Origin: Gilliamella sp. wkB178 | Lineage (GTDB): Bacteria; Pseudomonadota; Gammaproteobacteria; Enterobacterales; Orbaceae | NCBI RefSeq assembly: GCF_001690705.1 | Contig: NZ_LZGK01000011.1 | Span: 124,001-188,000 of the forward strand | Direction: 5' to 3' | DNA: 64,000 nt | In this document: positions 9,522-18,450 of the stretch, piece after piece | Layout: the number at the start of each line of letters is the position of its first letter | Position numbering within the stretch: the first letter of the stretch is position 1 | Position numbers and translations under genes: made by a program | The notes under the pieces: generated by a model | Seen by the model: the letters and a program-made list of their open reading frames with translations, nothing else | Told to the model about the DNA's origin: nothing | Database searches by the model: none

Positions 9522-11051
9522 ATGAAAAAGACTACACTAGCTATTGGTGTTGTAGCCGTATTAGGGATCGCCTATGTTGGTACTGCATGGTATACCGGCA
9601 ATATTATTGAAAATAATATTGATAATGAACTTAGAGAAATAAATAAAAAAGTTAATAACTCTCAAGATGAATATAATGTAGCCATCACCCACAGTAATTT
9701 AGAAAAAAACATCTTTTCGACAAAACTACATTTAACTGTGACGTTGTCACCTAGAGATACGTATGAAACTGATGCTCAACCAAATAAGTTATTTGATGAT
9801 GACATCATAATCCATCATGGCCCATTCCCAATGGCTGCCATCGCTAAAGGTACATTTTCACCACAAATGGCCTGGATAGAATACCAAATGACTGAAGCCG
9901 CTGATCCGGATCTGTGGAAACTATTAGGCAACCAACCATTTATAAGCGGCCATGCGAGCATAAGTTATCAGAATTATCTGCGCGTAAAAGTAACTAATAA
10001 AGCACTATCAGCAACGCCTGCTGATTTAAAATATCTTAACGGTGTATTGGCTATTTCCGAGGGTAATTATACTTTTGAAAGTGATCAAGATTTTGTGAAT
10101 TTATTGGTTAATGCTCGTTTAGATAAGCTAAATTATACTGAAAACAGTAATAATTCACTTACAGTAAATAATTTAAATATTGCTGTCAAACCAAGAGTCG
10201 AAAGCAATATTGTTGACTTTGATGTTAAAGTTGGCAATTTGAATATCCAAGATAATGATCGTGTGTTTTCGCATTCTCGCCTAGCAACAACAGTAGATAA
10301 TTTTAAATTAACAGGAAGTATCAATTACCAAAATAGTGATTTAAATGTACAAAATAGCATAGATAAATTGTCATTTATTCCAATAGATGATGAACCAATG
10401 CAAGTAGTTGAAATTAATAAGCTAACTTTAAATCAAAAAAATGCCTTAAATGCCGCTGACACTGTTGATGGGTTATTGCAACTTGGTGTTGATTCAGTCA
10501 TTTATGGTAAACAAAACCTAGGTTCAGGTATATTTGATTTTGATTTTCAAGGACTGGATAAGAAATTATTTGCTTACGATGGACTCGACGATTTATATGA
10601 TGATATGGAAGATAAAATAGATCATTCTGATATCTCTAATATCAAACTATCTTTAAATAAATTCAATTGGCACAATGTTGCGGGTGATATTAATATTAGC
10701 GCAAATGCTAAAGTGGTTGATACTAATAAAGTCCAAGATGCATATGATTTTGACAAAATTGATAGTTTTAATTTGAAAATTGATGCACCTTTTGATGTGT
10801 TAGCATACATGGCGGCTCAAATTGAAGCCAGTGAAAACCACGAAGATGCAATTTCACAAACCGATATCAATAAAGCAAAACAATCTCTAGGCATGATGAC
10901 GCAAATGTTCTTACATAATGTTAAATTCCTTACCTTTAAAAAGGGTGATATGCTTGGAGTCTTCTCCGAAGTTGAATATTCAAGAGAAAATAACATAATC
11001 AAAGTTAACGGCAAAGACATCCCTAAAGAAGAATTCTTAGAAGATTTTTAA
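9522..11051 (+). CDS. YdgA-like DUF945 family protein
   Basis: A 509-aa protein of the YdgA (DUF945) family. It has an N-terminal signal or anchor helix (residues 4-23) and then YTGNIIENNIDNELREIN, matching the family opening G-x-x-x-E. The rest is predicted beta-rich and exported or periplasmic: long, acidic, no catalytic motif visible. Several conserved family points can be seen, such as the HGPFPM segment near 98 and the ISGHASISYQNYL segment near 141. The function is not established. It lies 33 bp after mfd and is followed by a strong hairpin, so it may be co-transcribed with mfd. Confidence 0.75.
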   Translation: MKKTTLAIGVVAVLGIAYVGTAWYTGNIIENNIDNELREINKKVNNSQDEYNVAITHSNLEKNIFSTKLHLTVTLSPRDTYETDAQPNKLFDDDIIIHHGPFPMAAIAKGTFSPQMAWIEYQMTEAADPDLWKLLGNQPFISGHASISYQNYLRVKVTNKALSATPADLKYLNGVLAISEGNYTFESDQDFVNLLVNARLDKLNYTENSNNSLTVNNLNIAVKPRVESNIVDFDVKVGNLNIQDNDRVFSHSRLATTVDNFKLTGSINYQNSDLNVQNSIDKLSFIPIDDEPMQVVEINKLTLNQKNALNAADTVDGLLQLGVDSVIYGKQNLGSGIFDFDFQGLDKKLFAYDGLDDLYDDMEDKIDHSDISNIKLSLNKFNWHNVAGDINISANAKVVDTNKVQDAYDFDKIDSFNLKIDAPFDVLAYMAAQIEASENHEDAISQTDINKAKQSLGMMTQMFLHNVKFLTFKKGDMLGVFSEVEYSRENNIIKVNGKDIPKEEFLEDF

Positions 11052-11100
11052 GCAGTAATAGTTGTTAATAATAATAGTTATTAATAGTTCCAACAATAAT

Positions 11101-11133
11101 TATTCCGCCGCTATTATCGGCGGAATATATTTC
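11101..11133 (+). terminator. Terminator after the ydgA-like gene
   Basis: A perfect 10-bp GC-rich stem TATTCCGCCG/CGGCGGAATA with a 7-nt loop, followed by TATTT. It separates the mfd/ydgA-like unit from mmuPM. Confidence 0.8.
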
Positions 11134-11159
11134 CAATTAACTAATCTTAAGACTGACTT

Positions 11160-12551
11160 ATGAACACAAATTCTGCAAACCCAAGTAGCGAAAATCAATT
11201 TAAACGTTCCATGAAAACTCGGCATTTAATTATGCTGTCTTTAGGTGGTGTTATTGGGACGGGTTTATTTTTTAATACTGGTTATATTATTGCCACTGCT
11301 GGCGCTGTAGGCGCAATTATTGCTTACTTAATTGGTGCATTAGTTGTTTACTTAGTAATGTTATGCTTGGGTGAATTGGCAGTAGCAATGCCAGAAACGG
11401 GGGCATTTCATACCTATGCTTCGCGGTTTATTAGCCCCGGAACGGGTTATACGGTAGCTTGGCTGTATTGGTTGACTTGGACAGTGGCTTTAGGTTCCAG
11501 TTTAACGGCTGCCGGTTTATGTATGCAATATTGGTTCCCTAGTGTACCTGTTTGGGTTTGGTGTTTAATTTTTTGTGGAGTTATTTTTGGCTTAAATATC
11601 ATTACCGCACAATTTTTTGCGGAAAGTGAATTTTGGTTTTCAATTATTAAAGTTATTACTATTATCATTTTCATTGTTGCCGGTAGTGCAGCTATCTTTG
11701 GTTTTATCCCTATGAAAAACGATATGCCGGCACCATTTTTACACAATATTACTGATTCTGGATGGTTCCCCAATGGCATCACGCCAATCATTATGACTAT
11801 GGTTTCGGTTAACTTTGCCTTTTCCGGTACCGAGTTAATTGGTATTGCTGCAGGTGAAGCCCATAATCCGGAAAAAACCATTCCATTGGCGATAAAAACT
11901 ACTATTTTACGCTTAATTATTTTCTTTATTGGCACTATTTTCGTGTTAGCCGCCCTACTACCGATGGATCAAGCTGGGGTAATAAAAAGTCCTTTTGTAA
12001 TGGTATTTGAAAATATTGGTTTACCTTATGCCGCTGACTTTTTTAATTTTGTGATTTTAACTGCTATTTTATCGGCAGCTAATTCCGGACTTTATGCTTC
12101 CGGGCGAATGTTATGGTCATTATCTAATCAAGGCACTTTACCTAAATGTTTTGGTAAATTGACTAGCAAAGGTATTCCTGCCATTGCGATTGCTATTAGT
12201 ATGTTAGGTGGCTTATTAGCCTTATTCACTAGTGTGATTGCGCCGGATACTGTATTTGTAGCTTTAACGGCTATTTCCGGCTTTGCTGTGGTTGCAGTTT
12301 GGCTCAGTATTTGTGCTTCTCATTACTTTTTTAGAAAGCAGTTAACCGCAACCCAATTAAGTGCCTTAAAATATAAAGCACCTTGGTACCCTTTAGTACC
12401 GGTATTAGGTTTTATATTATGCTTAGTTGCCTGTATTGGGCTGGCTTTCGATCCGGAACAGAGGATTGCGCTTTATTGTGGTATTCCTTTTGTTGCCCTT
12501 TGCTACATTGCTCATTATTTTACTCAAGCTTTTCAAAAACGAGACTCCTAA
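11160..12551 (+). CDS. mmuP: S-methylmethionine permease
   Basis: A 463-aa amino-acid/polyamine/organocation permease with twelve predicted membrane helices. It is closely similar to E. coli MmuP throughout, including [20 protein letters not shown] at the first helix, [37 protein letters not shown] and [20 protein letters not shown]. It imports S-methylmethionine, a plant-derived methyl donor. Its stop codon shares a base with the start of the homocysteine methyltransferase gene, an arrangement that strongly supports the substrate. No clear MetJ box was found upstream. Confidence 0.93.
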   Translation: MNTNSANPSSENQFKRSMKTRHLIMLSLGGVIGTGLFFNTGYIIATAGAVGAIIAYLIGALVVYLVMLCLGELAVAMPETGAFHTYASRFISPGTGYTVAWLYWLTWTVALGSSLTAAGLCMQYWFPSVPVWVWCLIFCGVIFGLNIITAQFFAESEFWFSIIKVITIIIFIVAGSAAIFGFIPMKNDMPAPFLHNITDSGWFPNGITPIIMTMVSVNFAFSGTELIGIAAGEAHNPEKTIPLAIKTTILRLIIFFIGTIFVLAALLPMDQAGVIKSPFVMVFENIGLPYAADFFNFVILTAILSAANSGLYASGRMLWSLSNQGTLPKCFGKLTSKGIPAIAIAISMLGGLLALFTSVIAPDTVFVALTAISGFAVVAVWLSICASHYFFRKQLTATQLSALKYKAPWYPLVPVLGFILCLVACIGLAFDPEQRIALYCGIPFVALCYIAHYFTQAFQKRDS

Positions 12552-13495
12552 TGAACGCCAATAATCCAATTGCTGAATTATTAAAACATAAAAAATATAT
12601 TATTATTGATGGTGCGCTTGCCAGCGAATTACAGCGCCGTGGCTGTGATCTTAATGACAGTTTATGGTCAGCTAAAGTATTAATTGAACAACCTGAATTG
12701 ATTAGCCAAGTGCATTATGATTATTTCAAAGCTGGCGCTGATTGTGCCATAACCGCAAGTTATCAAGCCACACCATTAGGGTTTGCGCAAAAAGGGATTA
12801 ATGTGACTGCAGCCATCGCTTTAATAAAAAAGAGTGTTGAACTGGCGCAACAAGCAAAACAACGTTATTTGACTGAAATACCACAGCATAAACCGCTATT
12901 AATTGCCGGTTCTGTAGGGCCGTATGGTGCCTACTTAGCTAATGGTTCAGAATATACCGGAGATTATCAGCTTTCCGAAGTTGAATTTATTGATTTTCAT
13001 CACCTGCGTATGCAAGCTCTTATCGAAGCTAAGGTCGATTTGTTAGCTTGTGAAACCATGCCTTGCTTTGCGGAAATCAAAGCATTAACCAAACTATTGC
13101 AACAATTCCCCCAGATGACCTGTTGGGTTTCGATGACATTAAAAGATGCTAAGCATCTTAGCGATGGTACGCTGTTATCCTTAGTAGTTGAGCATTTAAA
13201 TAAAGTTAATCAAGTCGTCAGTATTGGGGTTAATTGTATTGCTTTAGAAAAAGTCACCGCCGCACTCACAACTTTGCAGCAATTAACCACTAAACCACTT
13301 ATTGTTTACCCAAATTCCGGGGAACAATATGATCCAACGACTAAACAATGGCACCACAATCACCAACATGATTGTAGCTTTACTAACCAAGTAGCTACTT
13401 GGACTAAGTTAGGTGCAAAATTGATTGGTGGTTGCTGCCAAACTACTCCAGCTGATATAGTGGAAATTAGTCGTTTATTAAAAGCAGAACAATAG
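12551..13495 (+). CDS. mmuM: Homocysteine S-methyltransferase
   Basis: A 314-aa zinc enzyme that moves a methyl group from S-methylmethionine to homocysteine, giving two methionines (E. coli MmuM is 310 aa). The start at 12551 overlaps the mmuP stop by one base (TAATG). An upstream in-frame start at 12383 lies inside mmuP and is rejected. Visible features: IIDGALASELQRRGCDL at the N-terminus, AITASYQATPLGF, GSVGPYGAYLANGSEYTG, and zinc-ligand cysteines in GVNCIAL (near 233) and GGCCQTTP (near 300). With MmuP it forms a two-gene salvage operon. Confidence 0.94.
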   Translation: MNANNPIAELLKHKKYIIIDGALASELQRRGCDLNDSLWSAKVLIEQPELISQVHYDYFKAGADCAITASYQATPLGFAQKGINVTAAIALIKKSVELAQQAKQRYLTEIPQHKPLLIAGSVGPYGAYLANGSEYTGDYQLSEVEFIDFHHLRMQALIEAKVDLLACETMPCFAEIKALTKLLQQFPQMTCWVSMTLKDAKHLSDGTLLSLVVEHLNKVNQVVSIGVNCIALEKVTAALTTLQQLTTKPLIVYPNSGEQYDPTTKQWHHNHQHDCSFTNQVATWTKLGAKLIGGCCQTTPADIVEISRLLKAEQ

Positions 13496-13526
13496 TATTA
13501 GCGATGTGATTCACATCACTAATACT
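13494..13526 (+). terminator. Terminator hairpin after mmuM
   Basis: A long inverted repeat: AGTATTAG and GATGTGA on one arm, TCACATC and CTAATACT on the other, with one C/A mismatch and a single T at the centre. It overlaps the mmuM stop codon and is followed by a short T-rich stretch, then repeat copy 2. Confidence 0.6.
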
Positions 13527-13534
13527 TTAAATCA

Positions 13535-13576
13535 TTGTCAAGATGTTTCCTGAGAACCCTACGTTTGAGTATAAAA
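13535..13576 (+). repeat. 42-bp intergenic repeat, copy 2
   Basis: The first 20 bp are identical to copy 1; the second half is AACCC then TACGTTTGAGTATAAAA. It lies 40 bp downstream of mmuM in the same orientation, just after the mmuM hairpin, in a convergent gap with riboflavin synthase. Confidence 0.85.
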
Positions 13577-13641
13577 AAAGCCAGTTATTTAGATCGCCAA
13601 TAACTATTTCTACTTTAGCTGAATCAAGATTCAAGCGGAGA

Positions 13642-14250
13642 TTATTTTTTATTAGCTAGTACCCGTTCAACCGTATCGACAATTGCATGAGTTTGTGAAT
13701 CAATTTCGATATTCACTTTGTCGCCAACTTTTTTAGCACCTAATGTAGTAATCGCCAGTGTTTCCGGAATAAGGTGAATGTCAAAGTGATTACCTTTAAC
13801 CTCGCCGATAGTTAAACTAGCACCATCAATGCCAATAAAACCTTTGTACAGAACATATTTCATAAATTGTGCCGGCATGGCTAACGTCATGGCGCAATTA
13901 GTGGAAGTTTTTTGAATATCAACAATAGTGGCGGTGCAGGAAACATGCCCGGACATGACATGACCACCAATTTCATCACCATACTTAGCGCTACGTTCAA
14001 TATTAACGTAATCATGCAGTTTTTTATCACCTAAGGTGGTTAACGCCAACGTTTCTTCCATAATATCAAAGGTGACCCAATCATCCCCAAAATCGGTTAC
14101 CGTCAAACAACAACCATCATTGGCAATTGAGGCACCAATTTCGATATTATTAGTTAATTTATGGGGTAATTTGACTTTATAAGTGCGCAATTTATCTTGA
14201 TCGGCAATTTCAATAATTTGACCAACGCCTTGAACAATACCGGTGTACAT
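13642..14250 (-). CDS. ribC: Riboflavin synthase (alpha chain)
   Basis: A 202-aa enzyme that dismutates two 6,7-dimethyl-8-ribityllumazines into riboflavin. The start at 14250 gives the canonical N-terminus MYTGIVQGVGQI; an upstream start at 14322 would add 24 unrelated residues. The two internally repeated lumazine-binding halves are visible, each with an IGASIANDGCCLTV or FIGIDGASLTIGEV type block and ETLALTTLG/ETLAITTLG near its end, with MSGHVSCTATI between. No FMN riboswitch is seen in the 300 bp upstream. The gene is called ribC in E. coli and ribE in some annotations. Confidence 0.93.
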   Translation of the reverse strand: MYTGIVQGVGQIIEIADQDKLRTYKVKLPHKLTNNIEIGASIANDGCCLTVTDFGDDWVTFDIMEETLALTTLGDKKLHDYVNIERSAKYGDEIGGHVMSGHVSCTATIVDIQKTSTNCAMTLAMPAQFMKYVLYKGFIGIDGASLTIGEVKGNHFDIHLIPETLAITTLGAKKVGDKVNIEIDSQTHAIVDTVERVLANKK

Positions 14251-14548
14251 AATATTCCTTAGATTAATAATCAATAGATGTACTATTTTAACGTAAACTA
14301 GCAAAAATTTAATGCCATTCACTTAATTTATTAGCTTTAAATTTAATGCGAGTCCATTAATCAACCTTTGTAAAGCGCTAATAATTAAGTTATTAGTAAA
14401 TTATATTCATTTTAAAAACATAGGCATTTTGTTTGTCTGCTGTTATGATTGCATTTATTTTGCCAAATCTTAAATAATATTTCTTAGACTAGTTTATAAC
14501 TGCAACCTATTAGTTTAAGTACATTTTTTATTTATTAAGGATCACATT

Positions 14549-14926
14549 ATGTTGAAACTTATAATTGCGATTTCAATTGGATCTGTTGCCGGTGGATTAT
14601 TGCGATGGTTTTTATCATTAAAGCTCAATATTATTGCCTTTGCTATTCCTTTAGGCACGCTACTATCAAATTTAATTGCCGGCTATATTATAGGTTTTGC
14701 TATTGCCTTTTTTAATCATTCAAGTCTCTCACCAGAATGGCGGTTGTTGGTTATAACTGGTTTTTGTGGTGGTTTATCTACTTTTTCTACTTTTTCCGCC
14801 GAAATTGTTAACTTTTTGCAAGAAGGTCGAATTACTTGGGGACTAGCAAGCATTGCTATTCATGTGATTGGTTCAGTACTGATGACTTTCTTGGGTATTT
14901 GGTCGTATCAATGGTTACGTTCTTAA
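14549..14926 (+). CDS. crcB: Fluoride ion channel CrcB/Fluc
   Basis: A 125-aa protein with four membrane helices. It carries the Fluc signatures: [10 protein letters not shown] in helix 1, [14 protein letters not shown] in helix 2, and [15 protein letters not shown] with the TM3 break and pore phenylalanines. It works as a dual-topology dimer that exports fluoride. No fluoride-riboswitch-like leader was recognised in the divergent gap with ribC, and the start follows an AAGGA Shine-Dalgarno. Confidence 0.92.
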   Translation: MLKLIIAISIGSVAGGLLRWFLSLKLNIIAFAIPLGTLLSNLIAGYIIGFAIAFFNHSSLSPEWRLLVITGFCGGLSTFSTFSAEIVNFLQEGRITWGLASIAIHVIGSVLMTFLGIWSYQWLRS

Positions 14927-14970
14927 AACATTAATTAACCAGTTTGCTGCTAAAACGATCAAAAAAATTG

Positions 14971-15020
14971 TTTACAAGCGAGAAACACTGTATTAATATA
15001 CACTGTATATACACACAGTA
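14971..15020 (+). promoter_or_regulatory. sulA promoter with overlapping LexA boxes
   Basis: A -35 TTTACA (14971-14976), a 17-nt spacer and -10 TAATAT (14994-14999) precede sulA. A perfect LexA box CTGTATATACACACAG (CTGT-N8-ACAG) lies at 15003-15018. A second, one-mismatch box, CTGTATTAATATACAC, lies at 14988-15003 and covers the -10 element. This is a classic repressed SOS promoter layout. Confidence 0.85.
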
Positions 15021-15032
15021 GTCGAGGTTATT

Positions 15033-15422
15033 ATGCTTATTGAACATTCACCACAACAATTTATGACTGTTAACTTTGAATCACCATTCCAACAAGTTTT
15101 ACAGCAACAACGACCTTTATTACGTTCATTTAATAAAGCTAAAAAATGGCAATTATGGTTGTCTGACCGCCCAATGTTAAAACGTTCATGGGTAAATATT
15201 GCCGGTCTGGATAAACAAAAAGTAGTTCATTTAGCTAATCTTAATAACGAAAATTTGATTTCAACTATTGAAAAGGCTTTACGTAGTCAGACTTGCAGTT
15301 ATGTTGTTGCTTGCATAAATCATCTTAATGAACAAGATAAACAACGCATTCAACAAGCAGTTTTAGCCAGTGATACCTGTTTGCTTTTAGTACAGGATGA
15401 TCAACCAATACAATATCATTAA
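15033..15422 (+). CDS. sulA: SOS cell-division inhibitor SulA
   Basis: A 129-aa SulA-family protein that binds FtsZ and blocks septation after DNA damage. It is shorter than E. coli SulA (169 aa), lacking most of the N-terminal extension. The core is recognisable: KKWQLWLSDRPMLKRSW, the VVHLANLNNENLISTIEKAL block, and SYVVACINHLNEQDKQRIQQA. The double LexA site directly upstream independently supports the call. It has an SD-like GAGG 5 nt before the ATG. It is monogenic, with its own terminator downstream. Confidence 0.85.
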   Translation: MLIEHSPQQFMTVNFESPFQQVLQQQRPLLRSFNKAKKWQLWLSDRPMLKRSWVNIAGLDKQKVVHLANLNNENLISTIEKALRSQTCSYVVACINHLNEQDKQRIQQAVLASDTCLLLVQDDQPIQYH

Positions 15423-15434
15423 GCCTATAAAATT

Positions 15435-15465
15435 AAGTAGGATACTAAATTAGCATCCTACTTTT
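15435..15465 (+). terminator. Terminator after sulA
   Basis: A 9-bp stem AAGTAGGAT/ATCCTACTT with an 11-nt loop followed by TT, 13 bp after the sulA stop. The reverse strand has AA-rich flanks, so it may also serve the convergent alcohol dehydrogenase gene. Confidence 0.7.
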
Positions 15466-15516
15466 GGCTATATTAAATATCGTTTTACCACACTAATTCT
15501 GTTGTATTAAATATAT

Positions 15517-16578
15517 TTACTTATCTTGTTTGAGCGATTGCATATCGATCACAAAACGATATTTAACATCACTTTTCTTCATGCGTGCAAATGCTTGATT
15601 GATATATTGAATGTTAATCACTTCTACATCGGAACTGATACCATGTTCAGCACAAAAATCTAGCATTTCTTGTGTTTCTGGAATACCGCCAATCATAGAA
15701 CCAGCCACGGTTTTGCGCCCGGATATTAGATTGAAACTATGCACAAATGGATCTAAAGGACCAAGATAACCGACCAGTACAATAGTACCGTTTAACGATA
15801 AAGTGGCTAAATAAGGATTAATATCATGAACGTTAGGTACAGTATCAATAATTACATCGAATTTGCCTTTTACCGCTTGCATTTGTGCCTCATCGGTTGA
15901 TAACACAATGTGATCCGCACCTAAACGAATAGCATCCTTCGATTTATTTTGTGAACGAGTAAACAAAGTCACTTCAGCACCTAATCCTTTGGCTAGTTTG
16001 ATTGCCATATGACCTAATCCCCCTAACCCCACTACTGCTACGCGACTATTTTTGCCAACTTGCCAGTGTTTAAGCGGTGACCAAGTCGTTATGCCAGCAC
16101 ACAATAACGGCGCCGCACCTTCTAATGGGATCCCCTTAGGAATTTTTAAGGCAAACCTATCTGCAACAATGATTCTTTCTGAATAACCACCATAAGTTGG
16201 TAGGTGATCATGCGGATCTACACCATTATAAGTTTCAGTAAATCCGGCCTCACAATATTGCTCCAAGCCATGTTCACATGGTGAACAATGCCGGCAAGAA
16301 TCAACAATACAACCGACGCCTGCAATATCACCAACTTTGAATTTGGTTACTTTATTCCCCACTTTAACCACTTTACCAATAATCTCATGACCAGGTACTA
16401 ACGGATAATGCGACATGCCCCAGTCATTTTCTACTTGATGAAGATCAGAATGACATACACCACAATATAGGATCTCAATTTCTACATCATCAGCTCGCAC
16501 TTCTCTGCGTTGAAAATGTAAAGGAGCCAAATTTGCTTTAACTTTGGTAGCACCATAGCCTAAAACTTTAATCGTCAT
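15517..16578 (-). CDS. Zinc-dependent NAD(P)H alcohol/aldehyde dehydrogenase (YahK-like)
   Basis: A 353-aa medium-chain dehydrogenase of the YahK/cinnamyl-alcohol-dehydrogenase branch. Catalytic zinc site: CGVCHSDLHQ (near 40), PGHEIIGKV (near 63). The structural zinc tetrad of cysteines lies within residues 95-115 (CIVDSCRHCSPCEHG, QYC). The Rossmann motif GLGGLGHMAIKLAKG is near 184; the following residues (TLFTRS) fit the NADP-preferring branch. It probably reduces a broad set of aldehydes; the substrate is not determinable from sequence. Confidence 0.85.
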   Translation of the reverse strand: MTIKVLGYGATKVKANLAPLHFQRREVRADDVEIEILYCGVCHSDLHQVENDWGMSHYPLVPGHEIIGKVVKVGNKVTKFKVGDIAGVGCIVDSCRHCSPCEHGLEQYCEAGFTETYNGVDPHDHLPTYGGYSERIIVADRFALKIPKGIPLEGAAPLLCAGITTWSPLKHWQVGKNSRVAVVGLGGLGHMAIKLAKGLGAEVTLFTRSQNKSKDAIRLGADHIVLSTDEAQMQAVKGKFDVIIDTVPNVHDINPYLATLSLNGTIVLVGYLGPLDPFVHSFNLISGRKTVAGSMIGGIPETQEMLDFCAEHGISSDVEVINIQYINQAFARMKKSDVKYRFVIDMQSLKQDK

Positions 16579-16765
16579 ACAATATCCCCTGTTATAGTTA
16601 AATTAACTCATTGCCAAAAGATTGATGCTGATATTCTATATAAGATTATTAATGATAAGTAGATTGAAAATGCTAATTAAGAAAAAATAAGATGGTTACC
16701 AAGTAATCATAATAACTGGTAACTTATTGGTTTAGTAATAAGTAGCTTTTTTAAAGTTTTTCATC

Positions 16766-17017
16766 TTAATAGGTTCTTTTTTTAAATATCAAAAATAACA
16801 TCCACAACAATAGCAGATCGATACATAATATAGTTGCACTTAAATACATCATACTCAAACATTCTTCTTTTTCGTATGCGTATATAAGCACATTAGAGCC
16901 AACACTGAAAAAATCACTCATATTAGTAACCAATACTATTATTGCCAAGGAACCTGTAACAGCCAATAAAATGGTTGTAAGAATAAACAATATAATGAAA
17001 ACTGTTTTTTTGTGCAT
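16766..17017 (-). CDS. Small two-helix membrane protein, unknown function
   Basis: An 83-aa protein with two clear hydrophobic segments: residues 6-30 (IILFILTTILLAVTGSLAII) and 56-77 (LSATILCIDLLLLWMLFLIF). It ends with a basic tail. There are no recognisable family motifs. It lies alone between the dehydrogenase and the MarR operon. Its codon use and hydrophobic pattern support a real gene, but this cannot be confirmed by homology here. Confidence 0.5.
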   Translation of the reverse strand: MHKKTVFIILFILTTILLAVTGSLAIIVLVTNMSDFFSVGSNVLIYAYEKEECLSMMYLSATILCIDLLLLWMLFLIFKKRTY

Positions 17018-17204
17018 CTAAACCGGCTTATTACCTTGGCTTATGTCATTACTGTTTATGAATAATTTATCCCACTAATTATTTTGTACCAATATGTATT
17101 AATACTATCTGCTTAATCATCATTTCCAAGCAAGGGGAATTGTCTTTAGATAATAGTGATTAATTTACATTTGCAAAAAATTGATTGTAAATTTAATAAG
17201 TAAT

Positions 17205-17230
17205 AATATAATAAGTATACTTATTATATT
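17205..17230. promoter_or_regulatory. Perfect 26-bp palindrome, probable MarR-family operator
   Basis: The left arm is AATATAATAAGTA and the right arm is its exact complement TACTTATTATATT, with no spacer. It ends immediately before the GAGGAG ribosome-binding site of the SRPBCC gene, 12 bp from the start codon. Binding there would block transcription or its initiation, fitting autoregulation by the MarR protein encoded second in the operon. Confidence 0.75.
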
Positions 17231-17242
17231 GAGGAGCAAATA

Positions 17243-17674
17243 ATGTCAAATATATCCATCACTTTTACTGTACCAACTAGCGCTAATCCAGAAAAGGTTT
17301 GGCAATACTACACCAATATTTCTTTACGAAAATTATGGGAAACCGATCTTGAAGAATTTAGTCTTCAGGGCGAACTTAAAACCGGAATAAAAGGTATTTT
17401 CAAACTGCAAAATATGCCGGCAATGGCAGTGACTTTATCTACAGTGATTGTTAATCAGGAATTTACTGAAGAATTTAATATGGCTAATATAGGCAAATTA
17501 TATTTTTCCCATCAAATAATAACCGTGGCTCCTGATCAATACGCACTGAAAGCAGAAATAGCCTTACAACCTGATAAACAAATGGATGATAAATCATGTT
17601 ATGCTTTTATAAAGCAAATATCTGATGATATTATTGATAAAGCCTATTTATTGAAAAGTCTTATTGAAAGGTAA
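17243..17674 (+). CDS. SRPBCC (START/Bet v1-like) family protein
   Basis: A 143-aa protein with the helix-grip fold pattern of polyketide-cyclase/START-like proteins: the N-terminal strand ISITFTVPTSANPEKVWQYYTNISLRKLWE, the TGIKGIFKLQNMPAM segment and a long C-terminal helix. These domains form a hydrophobic pocket for small ligands. Being co-transcribed with a MarR regulator, 3 bp from it, suggests it handles or senses the compound to which the regulator responds. This role is inferred. Confidence 0.7.
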   Translation: MSNISITFTVPTSANPEKVWQYYTNISLRKLWETDLEEFSLQGELKTGIKGIFKLQNMPAMAVTLSTVIVNQEFTEEFNMANIGKLYFSHQIITVAPDQYALKAEIALQPDKQMDDKSCYAFIKQISDDIIDKAYLLKSLIER

Positions 17675-17677
17675 ATT

Positions 17678-18136
17678 ATGACTCAAGACGTTAAGTTTTT
17701 ATCCGAATTCCAAAACGATGCTGATTCAGTCGGTTTTTTATTTATGAGAACTTATTCGTCTTGGCACAATAGTATAAAAAAATGCCTGAAACAGCAGTCA
17801 ATTACGCACCCTCAATTTGTAGTACTGGCTACACTGGCTTATTTGTCACAACAACCAGATGAAATCACGCAGGTTATTGTAGCCAATAAAACTAATATCG
17901 ATGTGATGACTATTTCCCAAATTTTAGAAAATTTAGAAAAAAAGGTCTTTATAACGCGCACAACATCGATTAAAGATAGTCGAGCTAAATCGATTACTTT
18001 GACCCCAAGTGGTTTAGATATGGCCAATAAAACTGTGCCTTTAGTTGAGCAAATAGATAAGCAATTTTTTGCAATTCTAGGTAAAGATGCTAAGCAATTT
18101 CATAAAATGCTGTTGACGCTTTTACAAGGTAACTAG
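17678..18136 (+). CDS. MarR family transcriptional regulator
   Basis: A 152-aa winged-helix repressor. A dimerisation helix is followed by the HTH and wing: ITHPQFVVLATLAYLSQQ (near 41), VANKTNIDVMTISQILENLEKKVFI as recognition region, then TTSIKDSRAKSITLTPSGLDMANK as the wing with the conserved D-x-R. It begins 3 bp after the SRPBCC gene. A perfect palindrome over the promoter/RBS of that gene is the likely operator. The inducer is unknown. Confidence 0.88.
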   Translation: MTQDVKFLSEFQNDADSVGFLFMRTYSSWHNSIKKCLKQQSITHPQFVVLATLAYLSQQPDEITQVIVANKTNIDVMTISQILENLEKKVFITRTTSIKDSRAKSITLTPSGLDMANKTVPLVEQIDKQFFAILGKDAKQFHKMLLTLLQGN

Positions 18137-18391
18137 TTATTTATTAACTCTGGCTTTAATCTGTTTATAAACCCAAGAAAAAATAAACCATAAGCAAATG
18201 CCACAACCAGCACCAACTGCACCATAAATAGTGCCATATGGGAAAATAATATGAACAACAATATTGTAATCGAAATTTTGTACCGGCTCAAAGTTGTCAT
18301 TTAATGAAGGCATGGGTCCAAATTCAAGAAATGCCATAAATAAACCCATCAAGAATCCTAGAAGAATCAATAGATATTTAAATAATTTCAT
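18137..18391 (-). CDS. Small membrane protein, unknown function
   Basis: An 84-aa protein with two hydrophobic segments, residues 5-24 (YLLILLGFLMGLFMAFLEF) and about 50-74 (IIFPYGTIYGAVGAGCGICL and following). The loop is acidic and proline-containing, and the C-terminus is basic. It ends one base after the convergent marR stop, with no room for a terminator between. The family is not recognised. It may form a unit with the lipoprotein gene upstream (59-bp gap). Confidence 0.5.
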   Translation of the reverse strand: MKLFKYLLILLGFLMGLFMAFLEFGPMPSLNDNFEPVQNFDYNIVVHIIFPYGTIYGAVGAGCGICLWFIFSWVYKQIKARVNK

Positions 18392-18450
18392 TTTTTATTT
18401 TCAAGGTTTGAGTTTATTATATTAATATAATTAAGATGAATAAAAATAAT

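Noticed and set aside
11140-11160. Possible MetJ box (AAGACTGACTT) before mmuP
   Set aside because: There is only weak resemblance to a single AGACGTCT unit and no tandem pair, so it is not reported as a site.
12383-12550. Upstream start for mmuM
   Set aside because: It would translate the end of mmuP in another frame; the TAATG-coupled start at 12551 matches family length.
14251-14548. FMN or fluoride riboswitch between ribC and crcB
   Set aside because: No conserved RFN blocks or crcB-motif core could be recognised on either strand.
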